Counted from the first letter of the stretch, positions 24,429-35,289 are shown. The stretch: 64,000 nt of DNA from Deinococcus aetherius (GCF_025997855.1 NZ_AP026563.1:38501-102500), one strand, 5' to 3'. Numbers and translations are program-made. The notes: a model not told the origin generated them from the sequence alone.

Positions 24429-25463
24429 TCAACGGCCGAACACCCACTGCGCCACCTGCGTCCCGGCGAGGAGGCGTGCCACGGCGAGCGGCACGGCGAG
24501 CGCCAGGAGTCCGTACGCCACGAGCACAAGCACGAACTGGGCCGGGTTCCCCGGGAAGCCCAGGCGTTCCAGGTACAGCAAGACGGCCGGGTGCAGCAGG
24601 TACACCTGCAGGCTCACCGTGCCCAGGGACGTGAGCGTCCGCATCAGCCAGCCGGGGCCCCGGGTGAGGGCGCGCGCGAGCCCCAGCAGGGCCAGCGAGG
24701 CGGCCGTCGTGTAGGACCAGTTGGCGAGGCTGTAGGCTGCGGAACTGACGGGCGCGCCCTGAAGCAGGGCCACCGACAGGGGCACGTACCAGGCGAACGT
24801 GAGGAGCGTGGCCGCGACGATCCAGAGGCGCCAGCGGTGCCAGAAGCGCTCGAACGGCATGTCCTGGGACCCGAAGGACATCCCCAGCGCGAGCACCGGC
24901 ACGTACCACAAGACCATCGTTGCCGGGAAGCGGAAGTGGAGCACGCCCGCGCGGTTGAGCAGGTACACCAGCAGTTGCAGCCCGCCGGCTCCGGCCAGCA
25001 CCCACGAGAAGCGCGGCCTGCGGCGGAAGAGGGGCAGCAAGAGCGGCAGGATCAGGGAGAACTGCAGGGCGATCAGGAGGAAGTACAGGTGGAAGTACCC
25101 CTTCCCGTACTGGAGCCAGACCCGCCAACGGTCCAGGTCCCCGAGGACCGCCGGTGGGTCCTGGCCCGTGAGCACGCGGAAGCCGACGTAGGCGACCGTC
25201 CAGAAGAGGTATGGCACCAGGACCTTTTGGAAGCGTGACCGGACGTAGGTCCCGAGGTGGAAGCGGCGCAGGGCGGACCGGGTCAGGACCAGGGCCGTGA
25301 GGAAGAGGAACGCCGGCACCACGAAGTGCGAGCTGCGGTTGAGGACCATCAGGCCCTCGCGCAGAGAGGAGCCCGCCGCCGCGTGACGCAGCGCCAGACC
25401 CGTCAGGTGGTGCAGCACCACCGCGAGGATGATCACGCCACGGTACACGTCGAGTTCGACCAT
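24429..25463 (-). CDS. membrane acyltransferase, acyltransferase_3 family
   Basis: 344 residues from the ATG at 25463 (a TTG about 30 residues upstream is an alternative). The opening MVELDVYRGVIILAVVLHHLTG is typical of the acyltransferase_3/OafA fold: a D-x-x-R-G element before the first helix, with the HH pair near the end of TM1. About ten membrane helices follow, with NRSSHFVVPAFLFLTALV (conserved R/H region) and YFHLYFLLIALQFSLILPLL. Such proteins transfer acyl groups to cell-surface sugars or lipids. Neighbours are secreted hydrolase and redox genes, consistent with an envelope role. Confidence 0.8.
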   Translation of the reverse strand: MVELDVYRGVIILAVVLHHLTGLALRHAAAGSSLREGLMVLNRSSHFVVPAFLFLTALVLTRSALRRFHLGTYVRSRFQKVLVPYLFWTVAYVGFRVLTGQDPPAVLGDLDRWRVWLQYGKGYFHLYFLLIALQFSLILPLLLPLFRRRPRFSWVLAGAGGLQLLVYLLNRAGVLHFRFPATMVLWYVPVLALGMSFGSQDMPFERFWHRWRLWIVAATLLTFAWYVPLSVALLQGAPVSSAAYSLANWSYTTAASLALLGLARALTRGPGWLMRTLTSLGTVSLQVYLLHPAVLLYLERLGFPGNPAQFVLVLVAYGLLALAVPLAVARLLAGTQVAQWVFGR

Positions 25464-25689
25464 CCGGGCGGGGCGCGCATCCGGCGCGGTCTTCGCCGGG
25501 GTCAACGCCTCGCCCTGGTCCCGGACACCCGCGGCGGATCGCCCGCCTCCCTGGTCGCGGGAGCGCTCAGGGGGTCCACGCGGCCCTGCTTGCCACATGG
25601 TCGGGGGCTGGCCTCACGTCCGGCTGAAGCCGGGCCAGTTCTCTGGGGAACGAGAAGCCCATTCATCCTCCTGTCCCCCGGGTGGGGGA

Positions 25690-26181
25690 CTACAACAGGG
25701 CCTGGAGGTCGCGCACCAGCTCGCGCTCGTCGAGGCGGCCGTGCACGACCCGCTGAATGCGGCCACGCCGGTCGATGAAGACCGTGGTGGGCAGCGTGGC
25801 CCGGTACTCGTGCGCGACCACGTCGCCCGGGTCCCGCCCGGTGAGCACCCCGAAGAGGAACTGCGCGTCGTAGCGGGCCAATTCTGCCGGGGTCACGTGC
25901 GCGTGGAGGCTCAGCACCGCCAGGTCACGGTCCACGTACTGGTACTGGTACAGGCGCAACAACCGGTCGTTCGCCCGGCAGACCGCGCAGTGGACGTCCC
26001 CGAACAGCACGATGACCGCCTTGCCCCGCAGGTCGGAGAGACGGACGGTCTCCCCGCCCACCGCGCGCAGCACGAAGTTGGGGGCCGGTGGGCCGGGGCG
26101 GGCCGCCGGCCCACCGCCACCCGCGAGGGCGGCGCCGAGGAGGGTCAGGACAGTGAGGCAGACGGCAGCGCGAATGTTCAT
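25690..26181 (-). CDS. exported thioredoxin-fold protein (CxxC, TlpA/peroxiredoxin-like)
   Basis: 163 residues from the ATG at 26181 (GGGAGAA upstream). The Sec signal is VCLTVLTLLGAALA. The thioredoxin-like fold has a peroxiredoxin-type N-terminus (APNFVLRAVGGETVRLSDLRGKAVIVLFG), a redox CxxC in HCAVCRAND, and cis-Pro region ATLPTTVFIDRRGRI. The last residues ELVRDLQALL close the domain. It is probably a periplasmic thiol-disulfide oxidoreductase. It lies with the C39-like peptidase and acyltransferase on the same strand. Confidence 0.82.
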   Translation of the reverse strand: MNIRAAVCLTVLTLLGAALAGGGGPAARPGPPAPNFVLRAVGGETVRLSDLRGKAVIVLFGDVHCAVCRANDRLLRLYQYQYVDRDLAVLSLHAHVTPAELARYDAQFLFGVLTGRDPGDVVAHEYRATLPTTVFIDRRGRIQRVVHGRLDERELVRDLQALL

Positions 26182-26386
26182 GGCTTCTCCCGGAAAGCAG
26201 GTGAATGGTGCGGCCTGGTTGTACCGCCCGGAGATGAGGGCTGGGAGGGCACCAGTCCACCCCGGGCGGGACCGGCGTTTGGCCGGAGAGGGCACGCGGC
26301 GGCGGAGCGGCGTCCCCGGGGTCACGATGCACGGCCAGGATGGTCCGACATTCCCCTGCACCGCCCCACCTCGCCGTGACGCACCC

Positions 26387-27280
26387 CTACGCCCCGAGCG
26401 CGCGGCTGGCGACCTTCTCGAAATGCAGCAGTTCCTTGCTCCGTGGGTAGGCCCTCAGGGCCCGCCGGGTTAGGTTCAGGGTCTTGCGGTGCTTGCCCGC
26501 CCGGGTCCATGCCTCGAAGGCCTCCTGGCGATACAGGAGGTACAGGGTCGGCACGCCCAGCGCCACCGCCCGGTCGAAGTTGTCCGAGGCCGCCGCGACG
26601 TTCCCCAGCCGGAGATTCGCCTTGGCCAGGCCCCACCAGGCATAGGGGTCGTTCGGGCGCGTCTTCACGTCCTGCTCCCCGTGGAGTTTGGCGTGCCGCC
26701 AGTTGGCGGCCACGCCGAAGTCCTCGCCCAGGGCCGCCCGCACCCGCGCCTCCTTCCCGGGCGGATACGCGACCAGGTACTCGCCGTTGTAGTACCGCCA
26801 CAGGTCCTGCACCTCCGCCGTGGTGAGGCTGAGCGAGGGGCCCCGGATGGGGTCGCTCACCAGGAAGCGGCCCCGGCTGTACCCGTACACGGTGCGGAAG
26901 TGCGCCACGTTGCTGCCCGCCCGCAGGCGCTGCTGCACCACCACCGGAAAGCCGCGGGAGACCAGCTCGCGCAGCACCTCGGCGTCCCCCGCATAGCGGA
27001 TGACGCTGCGCAGCCCGAAGCGGCCCAGGTAGGCGGCCAGTTCCAGGCTGGTGACCTGCGGGTCGCCGGGGTAGTCCTTCATGGCATTCGCGACCTGCAC
27101 CTGGCTGACCCGGGTGCCGTAGTACCCCAGGACCGTCAGCGCCGTCACCGGGGCACAGTTGTCCGGGCCCTGGTACTGATGGCGGATGTTCTTCAGGGTG
27201 ACGCTCGCGGGCAGGGCGGACGCCGACCCGGCAAGCGCGCAAAGAGCCAGCGAAAACAGGGGAAGCGGTCGCATCGGCAT
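26387..27280 (-). CDS. exported C39-like cysteine peptidase with TPR-like C-terminus
   Basis: 297 residues with signal peptide LFSLALCALAGSASA. The papain-like C39 fold has its nucleophile in GPDNCAPVTALTVLGYYG (Cys near 42), a His in VAHFRTVYGYSRG (near 122) and the Asp in VSDPIRGPS (near 138). The C-terminal ~110 residues form TPR-like helices (DPYAWWGLAKANLRLGNVAAASDNF; LYLLYRQEAFEAW). It probably cleaves an exported peptide or binds wall components. No leader-type ABC transporter is adjacent. The promoter at 27285-27317 suggests leaderless transcription from the ATG at 27280. Confidence 0.85.
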   Translation of the reverse strand: MPMRPLPLFSLALCALAGSASALPASVTLKNIRHQYQGPDNCAPVTALTVLGYYGTRVSQVQVANAMKDYPGDPQVTSLELAAYLGRFGLRSVIRYAGDAEVLRELVSRGFPVVVQQRLRAGSNVAHFRTVYGYSRGRFLVSDPIRGPSLSLTTAEVQDLWRYYNGEYLVAYPPGKEARVRAALGEDFGVAANWRHAKLHGEQDVKTRPNDPYAWWGLAKANLRLGNVAAASDNFDRAVALGVPTLYLLYRQEAFEAWTRAGKHRKTLNLTRRALRAYPRSKELLHFEKVASRALGA

Positions 27281-27284
27281 GGCC

Positions 27285-27317
27285 TATCTTGCCGGGGGCC
27301 TGTAAAAAACCTGTAAA
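27285..27317 (-). promoter_or_regulatory. tandem 11-bp-spaced activator box and -10 of the C39-peptidase gene
   Basis: Read on the minus strand: TTTACAG, GTTT, TTTACAG (27317-27300), then 9 bases to AAGATA (27290-27285), and the start codon 5 bases later. Two 7-bp direct repeats separated by 4 bases, overlapping the -35 and about 10 bases from the -10, is the arrangement of PhoB/OmpR-type activator boxes. The short -10-to-ATG distance indicates a leaderless transcript. Confidence 0.6.
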
Positions 27318-27629
27318 GAACGCGTCGGGCGAGCAGGGCCCGCGTTTGAGCCTTCGTTGGGACAGATGCGCGCCGGGCTTCCCGCTCTGCTCCCGCAGGT
27401 GAGCATCGTCCGCCGCTTATCTCAGGCTCTTTCCAGAGCGAGGTGGAGGGCGTGGATCAAGGTCACGAACCCGACCTCCACCTGTTCGTGGGTATCCCTC
27501 AAGACGAACGTTGCGGAAGCGGAGCCTGGAGCCGCCCTCCACGCCACACACTGAGACGGTGACCTGGGGCGTTCCGGGTGAGCTGGCGACGGTCGAAGTC
27601 CTCCACCGGGGGTTTGTCCGGCAGCTATC
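27318..27629. other. intergenic region with possible minus-strand gene scrap
   Basis: 312 bp between the C39 gene and the NACHT gene. A minus-strand stretch at about 27422-27510 has high third-position GC and ends HEQVEVGFVTLIHALHLALERA before a stop. It has no plausible start, so it may be a remnant. No repeats were seen. Confidence 0.3.
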
Positions 27630-30600
27630 GTGAAGGACGTGACCCTGCCCGCCGCGCCCCAAGCCCTCGCGCCCCTGCCCACCTGGCTCTCCCAGCCGGT
27701 CGGGCGGGCCATGAACCCACCCGTCCATACCCGCCTGCAGGAGCTGCCGTACCACGAGCTGAGTTGGCAGGATTTTGAACGGCTGTGCCTGTGCCTCGCC
27801 CAGCGGGACGCCGCGGTGGAGGGCTGCCGCCTGTACGGTGAGCAGGGCGACGCGCAGGCGGGCATCGACCTGTACGCGCGCGAACTCGACGGCGAACAGT
27901 ACGTGGTGTACCAGTGCAAACGCGTCGAGGACTTCGGCCCCGCGAGGATCAAGGCGGCCGTCGAGAAGTTCCTGGAGGAGGACGGGTTCGTGGGGCGTGA
28001 CCGCACCTCCGCCTTCGTGCTGTGCACGATGGAAAGCCTGCGGGGGAAGCAGCGGGACGACATGTTCCGCGAACAACAGGGGTGCTGGAGGCCCACCACA
28101 TCCAGCTCCTCCGTTGGGACGCGGACGAACTCAACCACCTGCTCAAGCAGGCGCCCGAGGTCGTGGACGATTTCTTCGGGCGCCCCTGGGTCGAGGCCTT
28201 TTGCGGTGAGGACGCGGCGCGGGCGCTGGGAGATCGTCTCGACGCCCCCAACTTCTTGCAGTTGCGCCAGGGGCTCCGGTCGTTTTACGCGTCAGTGTTC
28301 GAGCAACATGACTCCGGCGTGGCCCTGACCGACGCCGGCCGTGTCCACGCGCCGTCCTTGCGCGAACGGTTTATCCTGCCGGACATTCTCGACGCGCCGC
28401 CCGGAAGTCTTCCGGCCTCGCGGCCCCCCCGTCCTGACGAGGAAGAACCCGAGACCGAACACAGCCCTGAGGCGCGGCGGCGCCGCCGGGAGGTCCGCAC
28501 CGTGCGTCCCTCCGCCGACACCCGGCGGCGGGGACTGGAGGGCTGGCTGGTCGAGCACGACGCCCATGTAATCCTCGGCGGTCCTGGCTCCGGAAAGAGC
28601 ACATTGCTGCGTTTCGTGACCCTCGACCTGCTCGACGACGCGCCAGAACTGGGACAGGTGGCGGGCCGGTGGGGTCAGCACCTCCCGGTGTGGGTCCCCT
28701 TCGCCTTCTGGACGCGCGTGATCTCGTTCGAAGGCGAGGGCACCATCTCTCTGCACGAGGTGATGGGGCAGTGGTTGCGCGCTTTCAACGCCCAGGACCT
28801 CGCGCCGCTCATCGACCGGGCCCTGGACGACGGGCGCCTGCTCCTCGTCGTCGATGGCCTGGACGAGTACGTGCGTTCGGACTACGGTGAGCTCGCGCTC
28901 GACCGGCTGCGGGTGTTCGTGCAACAACGCGGGGTGCCGGTGCTGCTCTCCAGTCGCCCGGACGGTTACAAGTTATTCAAGGCCAAGCTGAGCGGCTGGG
29001 CGGACGGGCACATCGCCGACCTCTCCGAGGCACAGCAGCGCCGCCTGGCCGAAATCTGGTTCGCCCACCAGCTGAGAAACGCGGACGAGGACCTGGGTGA
29101 TGACGCGGTCGTGCGGCGGACGGCGGCGGAGGTCGAGGCCTTTTTCGAGGAGTTGCGCGACTCACCAGACCTCGCGCACCTGGCGGCCGTGCCGCTCCTG
29201 CTGTGTCTGCTCGTCGCCCTGCGCCGCGCGGAGGTCGCCCTGCCGCGCAGCCGCTTCCGGGTGTACGAGGAGGTGGTCAAGCACCTCCTGGAGGCGCACC
29301 CCCGGCGTCGGCGGCGGGCCGCGGCGATGGGGGACGACGACCACTCCCTCTCCCCGCTGGAAACGCGGCAGGCCTTGGAGCGCCTCGCGTATGAGATGCA
29401 CTGTGCCCACCCCGAGGGCGTGATTTCCATCGACACCGCCAGCGAGGTGGTCGCCGCGTATCTGCAGGACGATGAGGTGGGCCTGGGCCTCGGGCGGCGC
29501 GAGGCCCGCACGTCTGCGGCGCGCCTCGTCGCCGTCGGGGAGACCAACTCGGGGCTGCTCGTGGGGCGGTCGCCGCACGAGGCGGGCTTCTTCCACCGTT
29601 CGTTGCAGGAATTCCTGGCCGCCGGGTACCTCTCACGGCTGGACGACCAGCTGGAGGTCGTCCGGTCGCGCCGCCTCGACGCCCAGTGGCGTGAGGTCTT
29701 GCTGGGCACGCTGCACTTTACGCGGCTTCCGCAACAGGCACGGAAGCTTCTGGACGTGCTGCGCGCCCCGGGTGGCACCGTCGCGCAGCGGCAACACCTG
29801 GCCCACCTGCTGGCGGAGGCCGCGTTCGGGGAATTCCCAGTTCCGCCAGCAGTGGCGCAGGAGCTTGCGCACGACACGCTCGCGGCCATCGAGCGAGAGA
29901 CGTGGGTGCCGCAGCGTGAACGGCTCCTGGGCCACGCGCTTGATGGTCTGCAATCCGCCAAGGTGCGAGATCTGGTGCACGAGCGGCTTCGCCGTTGGTT
30001 CCCCGAGCGCCTGCGCTACCGTTCAAGCGCACTCGAGGCCATGGGCACGTGGCCCTTGGAAGAGGAAACCGTCGCACTGCTTTTCCAGGGGTTGCATGAA
30101 GAGGAGGCCTCGGAGCGGATCGCTGCCGCCAAAGCTCTGGCTGCGCTGGGGAACCAACAGCCTGGGCTGTTCGAGCAGCTCGCGCGCGTCGCACGGCAGG
30201 CCCACTCGGTCGAGGCCCAGGCGGGCGCCCTTCACGCGCTCGTCCTCGGGTGGCCGGAGGCCCTAGACCTCTCGGAGATGCTTGACCATCACGCCGCCTC
30301 ACCCCATCCCGAACATCGCCTCCTCGCCTATACCGGTCTGGCCAAACAGGGTCGACTCACCGACATGCAGTTGAACGATACATTGTCCTTTCGCGGATAC
30401 GGGGGAGGAATCTCTTACACACTCCGCGATCTGGTGGTTGACGTTCTAGTGCAGGGGTGGCCAGGGGACCCGAGAGTGAGAGAGGCCTGCCTGCCTGGCG
30501 GTTCCCAGGCCGGAATGGACAGAGAGTTGAATTGGCAGGTGCTGCTGAGGGGCTTTTCTTCTGATCCTCAAGTGCTGGGTGCAGTCGGCAAAGAGATTCG

Positions 30601-32506
30601 TGGAGAGAAACCTCCGTTCCTGGGCGTGAGCAACGCGTGGCCACTGCTGCTCCGCCATTTTCGTGATGCTCCCGCCGTCATGCTGGCCATCGACGCCCGC
30701 CTAGAGGGCGGCGATTTGGGGGAGCGCGATCTGTTCTTCGCGTCCCTGGTCCGCCGGACCGCTCTCGCCAAGACGAAGTTGCTCGGCAGTCTTGATGACG
30801 GGTTCCGACACTGGCCGGTCCACGCCCTGCTGGAGGGCTGGGGCATGGATGACCCGGAGGTGGCCCCCCGACTCCTGGCGCTCGCCACCGGACCGGACGA
30901 CGTGGCCGCCAGTATCGGGTTCCTCATTCCCGACATCATGCGTGACGCCGACGCCGCTCGTCAGCGGCTTCTGCCCTTGCTGCGCGACCCAGAGTGCGCC
31001 CGGCCCGACTTCGTGCTCAGCGGACTGGCCAAGGTCGGGGTGGGCGAGGTTGGTCCGGCCATGCTCGATGCCGCCTTCCCCCACCTGGGCAGGCCGCGTG
31101 GGCTGGGGTACGGCGGGCTCGATCACGTGTTGCAGTTCTTCCCCCAGGAGCCGCGCATGCTGGAATACGCCCGGCAGCTTTTAGAGGAGGGCGCGGAGTG
31201 GGCAGGCTCCGTGGCCTATCACCTGCGGCACGACGCGGCCATTCGGCAGGCGGTGCGGGACCGGTCGATGCCGCTCGACCCCGGTTCACGGTTCGTCATC
31301 GCTTCCAAGCTCCGGCAGCGCTGGGGCGACCCGCAGGAAGTGCTGGGCCTGCTGGAGGCGCACAACGAAGAAGGCGATCCGGAGACGCGCGTGCAGTGCG
31401 CCATCAGCCTGGCCCTTCGCGCCCGGGCGGAAGGGCGCGAGCTGACGCCCATCGTCGAGCTCTTCGTGCGGGACGCGAGTACGCCCGGCATAGGAGGCAA
31501 TACCGGTCTACAGGCGGGCATCGCCGGGTTACTTACCCTCGGCGAACTCGGTGCAGTCACCGCCGAGGTTCATGGTCGCAGGATCACGGAATGGATCCAT
31601 CCCCTGTTGGAGACCTCTTTCGATACCGCCGGAAATTTTGTGGCCACGGTCGCGCAGCACTGGGAGGAGGTCCGTGAAGTCGTGGGTCCGGCCCTCTTCA
31701 AGGGTCGCGAGGAGAACGCAGTCCGTGTCTCAAGCCTTGCCGCCCTGGCGGCATACGCGGAAGGGTCCCCCCTGATGAGCCGGCAACTGTTGCAGGTTAT
31801 AGAACAGCACCGCTCGCTCAGGCGTTCCCCGGCCATCTTGCAGTTCCTGGGGCGGGTACTTCCCGGGAGTGGGCTCCTGCTGGAGGCGTGCCTGGATGCG
31901 CTCGAGGAGGAAAATTCTTACCGAGACACTCCCCTTGCAGCGGCCCAGTTGCTGGGGAAGCACTTTGGAGGAAGCGGCCCGGTGCCGGAACGTCTCACCA
32001 CGGCGCTTGGCGAGATGCCTCCCCGGGAGGACGTTCTGATGGCCCTGACGGAAGGTTGGCCGGACAGCCTTGTCGTCAGGGAGGCATACGACTGGTACGC
32101 AGCCAACAAGGCGAGCGCGTCATATCCTCTCTACTTTCGTCTGGCTGGCCTGCACTCCACGCCGGAGAAACTGATCGAGGCGCTCAAAGCCACGTTCGAA
32201 CACTGCGCGTCGGTTCCCAAGATCGCTTCCGAAAGCATCGTGCCCCCGCTGGTCCGGCGCTTGCGACACGACCCGGCGTTTGGCGCGGCCTTGGCCACCT
32301 GGTTGACGACGGACCGTCATCCATCGGCTCTCGCCACGGTCCCGAGGCTTCTGGCCCGTGCGGGAGTGCTCTCCGATGAGCTTCGGAAGTGGTGCACCGC
32401 AGAAGTCGAACGGCTGAGCGGCGAGGACACCACCGCGCCGTTGGGCATTGACCTGCTCGCCGGGCGCGTGCGGCCTGTTCTGCACAGCCTCCTGGACGCG
32501 ATTTGA
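27630..32506 (+). CDS. giant Mrr-nuclease + NACHT STAND NTPase (Avs/bNACHT-like), one frameshift
   Basis: The start is GTG 27630 or, more like the family, ATG 27711. The first frame gives a restriction-endonuclease-like Mrr domain: YHELSWQDFERLCLCLA, then AGIDLYARELDGEQYVVYQCKRVEDF (D...QxK catalytic pattern). At about 28080 the frame changes: EQQG continues as VLEAHHIQLLRWDADELNHLL in the frame that runs to 32506. One extra G in GGGG (28079-28082) would fuse them to ~1600 residues. NACHT motifs are ILGGPGSGKSTLL (Walker A) and LLLVVDGLDEYV (Walker B). A ~900-residue HEAT/TPR-like C-terminal region, probably the sensor, follows. Architecture matches antiviral STAND nucleases. As written, effector and sensor halves are separate. 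Confidence 0.82.
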
Positions 32507-32674
32507 CCAACGACGGCTCCCGTCATCCACCCGCCGGGCATTTGAAGGAAGCGAGCCGACGTGAACGAGGGGCACCATATGACGCAGGGGGTGGAGATGG
32601 TCCTTCACCGGCGCCATTCCATGTCGGGCCTCCATCCCGGGTGAACTGGGCGGTGCACCTCCACCCTCAAACGG

Positions 32675-33811
32675 TCAGGGGAAGGGTGACCAGGCAGAAC
32701 TGGGGGAAAGCTGGGGCGATGGCAGAAGCTGGGTGGCCGGACATCCGCGCACGGCCGAGGGGACTGGCGCCGGGGCCAGCGGGTCAATGGCCCCGCCCGC
32801 GGCGTACACCCGGTAGTCCACGTGCGGCCCGGTGCTGTGGCCGGTGCTGCCGACCCGGGCGATGAGCTGCCCGGCCTGGACCTGTTCCCCGACCTGCGCC
32901 ACGTTCGCGCTGTTGTGGCTGTAGCGCGTCCGAAGGCCCCCCTCGTGTTGGAGCAGCACCGTCCAGCCCCACCCGGAACGGGCGTCGAAGTACGACTCCA
33001 CCACCACACCCGCCGCCACCGCATAGATCGGCGTTCCCTGCGGGACGGCCAGGTCGATGCCCTGGTGCACCGGGGAGAAGGAACTCGTCAGCCGGGCACC
33101 GCTCACCGGCAGTTCCTGGCGAGGTGCGGCCTCGGTTCCGGGGGCCGGGACGACCGGGGTGGGAGGTACGGGGAAGGCAGGCGTGGACCCCGGCGATACC
33201 GGTTCCTGGGGAGACGGGGGAACCACCGAGACGACCTGCGCAGGTGAGGCAGACGACGTCGCCCCGGGCACCCCGCTGGTGGGCGGAGTTGCGGGCGAGG
33301 CGGCCAGGGGCGAAGGCAAGCTGGGCGTTGCCTCCGGCGCCACCCCAGCAGCCGGGGTTGATCCTACCGGCACCACCAGCACGCGCCCCACCATCAGCAG
33401 ACGCCCCGGGTCCACCTGTGGGTTGAGAGCCAGCAGGCCGGCCAGGGTCAGCCCATGCTGGCGGGCGACCGCCGAGAGGGTGTCCCCCCGCCGAACGGTC
33501 CAGGTCGTGGTGCCGGCTGGAGCCACGGGCCCCCCGGAAACGACGGGCTCCCCCGCAGGCACCGCTGGGGGAGGGGCTGCGACTGGAGACGGCACGGGAA
33601 CGGGGAGACCCACCGCGCCCGGAGGCAAGGTCACGCTGAGGCCCGCGCGCAGGTCCGACGGTTGGAGGCCCGGGTTGGCGAGCAGCAGGTCCAGCGGGGA
33701 AACGCCGTACCGCGCGGCGAGCCGGGGGACCGTGTCGCCCGGCAGAACCGTCACGTTCACGGCGGCGGCCAGGCTGGTGCAGGCGAGCAGCAGGGTCGAG
33801 AGAGGGCGCAT
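32675..33811 (-). CDS. secreted LysM + M23 peptidoglycan endopeptidase
   Basis: 378 residues from the ATG at 33811 (signal LSTLLLACTSLAAA); the longer frame upstream is antisense to the PBP region. Two LysM domains (VTVLPGDTVPRLAARYGVSP; WTVRRGDTLSAVARQHGLT) are joined by Pro-rich linkers. The M23 catalytic domain carries HQGIDLAVPQG (zinc His and Asp), YSHNSANV and HVDYRVY (HxxY/HxH-type second motif). It should bind and cut peptidoglycan cross-links. It lies downstream of the PBP gene on the same strand, an envelope-remodelling pair. Confidence 0.88.
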   Translation of the reverse strand: MRPLSTLLLACTSLAAAVNVTVLPGDTVPRLAARYGVSPLDLLLANPGLQPSDLRAGLSVTLPPGAVGLPVPVPSPVAAPPPAVPAGEPVVSGGPVAPAGTTTWTVRRGDTLSAVARQHGLTLAGLLALNPQVDPGRLLMVGRVLVVPVGSTPAAGVAPEATPSLPSPLAASPATPPTSGVPGATSSASPAQVVSVVPPSPQEPVSPGSTPAFPVPPTPVVPAPGTEAAPRQELPVSGARLTSSFSPVHQGIDLAVPQGTPIYAVAAGVVVESYFDARSGWGWTVLLQHEGGLRTRYSHNSANVAQVGEQVQAGQLIARVGSTGHSTGPHVDYRVYAAGGAIDPLAPAPVPSAVRGCPATQLLPSPQLSPSSAWSPFP

Positions 33812-33930
33812 GAGCCCGCAGCCTGACAGATTTCGGGGGGGACGGCCTGTGAAGCGGTCCACAACCGGGCAAGGTGGCGACAGGCGGGAGAAGCTGCGAC
33901 TTCCCCTGAACCGGGTGGGGGACCGCCTGG

Positions 33931-35289
33931 TCACGGTTCGGCCGTCGGCGGGCGCACCATCTCCGGACGCAGGGCGTAGAGGGACAGCAGGGTGGAGCTG
34001 ATCTCCCGGAAGATGGGGGCGGCGAGCTGCGACCCCTGGTATTCCCGCTTCGCGCCGCGCACCATCACCGCGACCGTGAAGCGCGGCCTCGCCGCCGGAA
34101 GGAAGCCCGCGAAGGTGGAGGAGAACACCTGGGCGCTGTAGCGGCCGTCCACCACGACCTGGGCCGTGCCGGTCTTGCCGCCCACGTGATAGCCGGGCAA
34201 CTCCGCTTTCGTCTTGATCCCGTCGTCGACCACCCCGTGGAGCAGCTCGCGCATGGTGGCGGCCGTCTGCGGCGTCAGGACTCGCCGGGAGGTGCTCGGG
34301 GCGCCTGCGAGGATCCGCGGCGTGACGTACCGCCCGTCGTTCGCGAGCACGTTGAAAGCCACGGCGAGTTGCAGGGTAGTGACGGTCAGGCCCTGCCCGA
34401 AGGACTGGGTGGCCTGGGTCAGCGGGCTCCAGTCGGCCGGGTCCCGCAACAGGCCGTCCCCGGCGGGCAGACCCAGCCGGACGGGCCGGCCGAAGCCGTA
34501 CGCGGTGAAGTACCGGTGCAGCAGCTCGGCGGGCACCCCCTCCACCAGCCGGGTCATGCCGACGTTGCTGGAGTAGCGCAGAATCTGGCGGGTCTTGAGG
34601 GTCGGGGGGTGCGCCACGATGTCGTTGATGGTCGCCCCCGCGAAGCGGCGCCACATCGGCGTGTCGTACTGGGTGTCGGGGGTGGTGCGGCCCTCGTTCA
34701 GGAGCGCGGCCACCGTGAGGGCCTTGACGACGCTGCCCGGCTCGTACTCGTCGAGGACGGCCCGGTTGCGCCAGCGGTCCGGCGGCGTCGCCCGCCAGGC
34801 GTTCGGATCGAACCCGGGCACCGAGGCGAGGGCGAGCAGGTCACCCGAGCGGGTGTCCAGCACGGCGGCGGAAGCGTACTCGGCGTCGGTGCGCTCCAGG
34901 GCCTCGGTGAGGATGCTCTCGGCCGCCGCCTGCACGCGGGTGTCCAGGGTGAGGGTCAGGTCCTCGCCGCGCCGCAGCTGGGGGTCGCTGGCCCGCTCAA
35001 GCCCCTCGAGGCCGCCGGAGGCGCCGACGAAGCCGATCACCGGCGCGGCGAGGGGGCCCAGCGGGTAGACACGCCGGGGCAGGTCGCCCCCAGCGAGCAC
35101 CCGCCCGTCGGCGCTGCGCAGCTCCCCCCGGGGGGGCGCCGCCACCGAGGCGGGCGCGGGACGGGCCGGTATGATGACCCCGGCCAGGGCCACCGCGAGG
35201 GAGGCGAAGGCCAGCAGGGCGGCAATGGCGAGGCTGGCCGCGCGGCGTTTTAGGTGGAAGTCACTGGCGTGAAACAGGGGGTGGGGCAC
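33931..35289 (-). CDS. class B penicillin-binding protein (FtsI/PBP2-like), short form
   Basis: 452 residues from GTG 35289 (GGAGAAAG upstream; TTG 35310 is an alternative). A single N-terminal anchor (LAIAALLAFASLAVALAGVII) and a reduced dimerisation domain (PPRGELRSADGRVL) precede a transpeptidase domain with the three penicilloyl-serine motifs: SVVK in EPGSVVKALT, SSN in RYSSNVGMT and KTG in VGGKTGTAQ. It is much shorter than typical FtsI (~580), lacking most of the pedestal. It should cross-link peptidoglycan, perhaps as an accessory paralogue. Gene order: Met-rich membrane protein, PBP, M23 peptidase. Confidence 0.88.
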   Translation of the reverse strand: MPHPLFHASDFHLKRRAASLAIAALLAFASLAVALAGVIIPARPAPASVAAPPRGELRSADGRVLAGGDLPRRVYPLGPLAAPVIGFVGASGGLEGLERASDPQLRRGEDLTLTLDTRVQAAAESILTEALERTDAEYASAAVLDTRSGDLLALASVPGFDPNAWRATPPDRWRNRAVLDEYEPGSVVKALTVAALLNEGRTTPDTQYDTPMWRRFAGATINDIVAHPPTLKTRQILRYSSNVGMTRLVEGVPAELLHRYFTAYGFGRPVRLGLPAGDGLLRDPADWSPLTQATQSFGQGLTVTTLQLAVAFNVLANDGRYVTPRILAGAPSTSRRVLTPQTAATMRELLHGVVDDGIKTKAELPGYHVGGKTGTAQVVVDGRYSAQVFSSTFAGFLPAARPRFTVAVMVRGAKREYQGSQLAAPIFREISSTLLSLYALRPEMVRPPTAEP

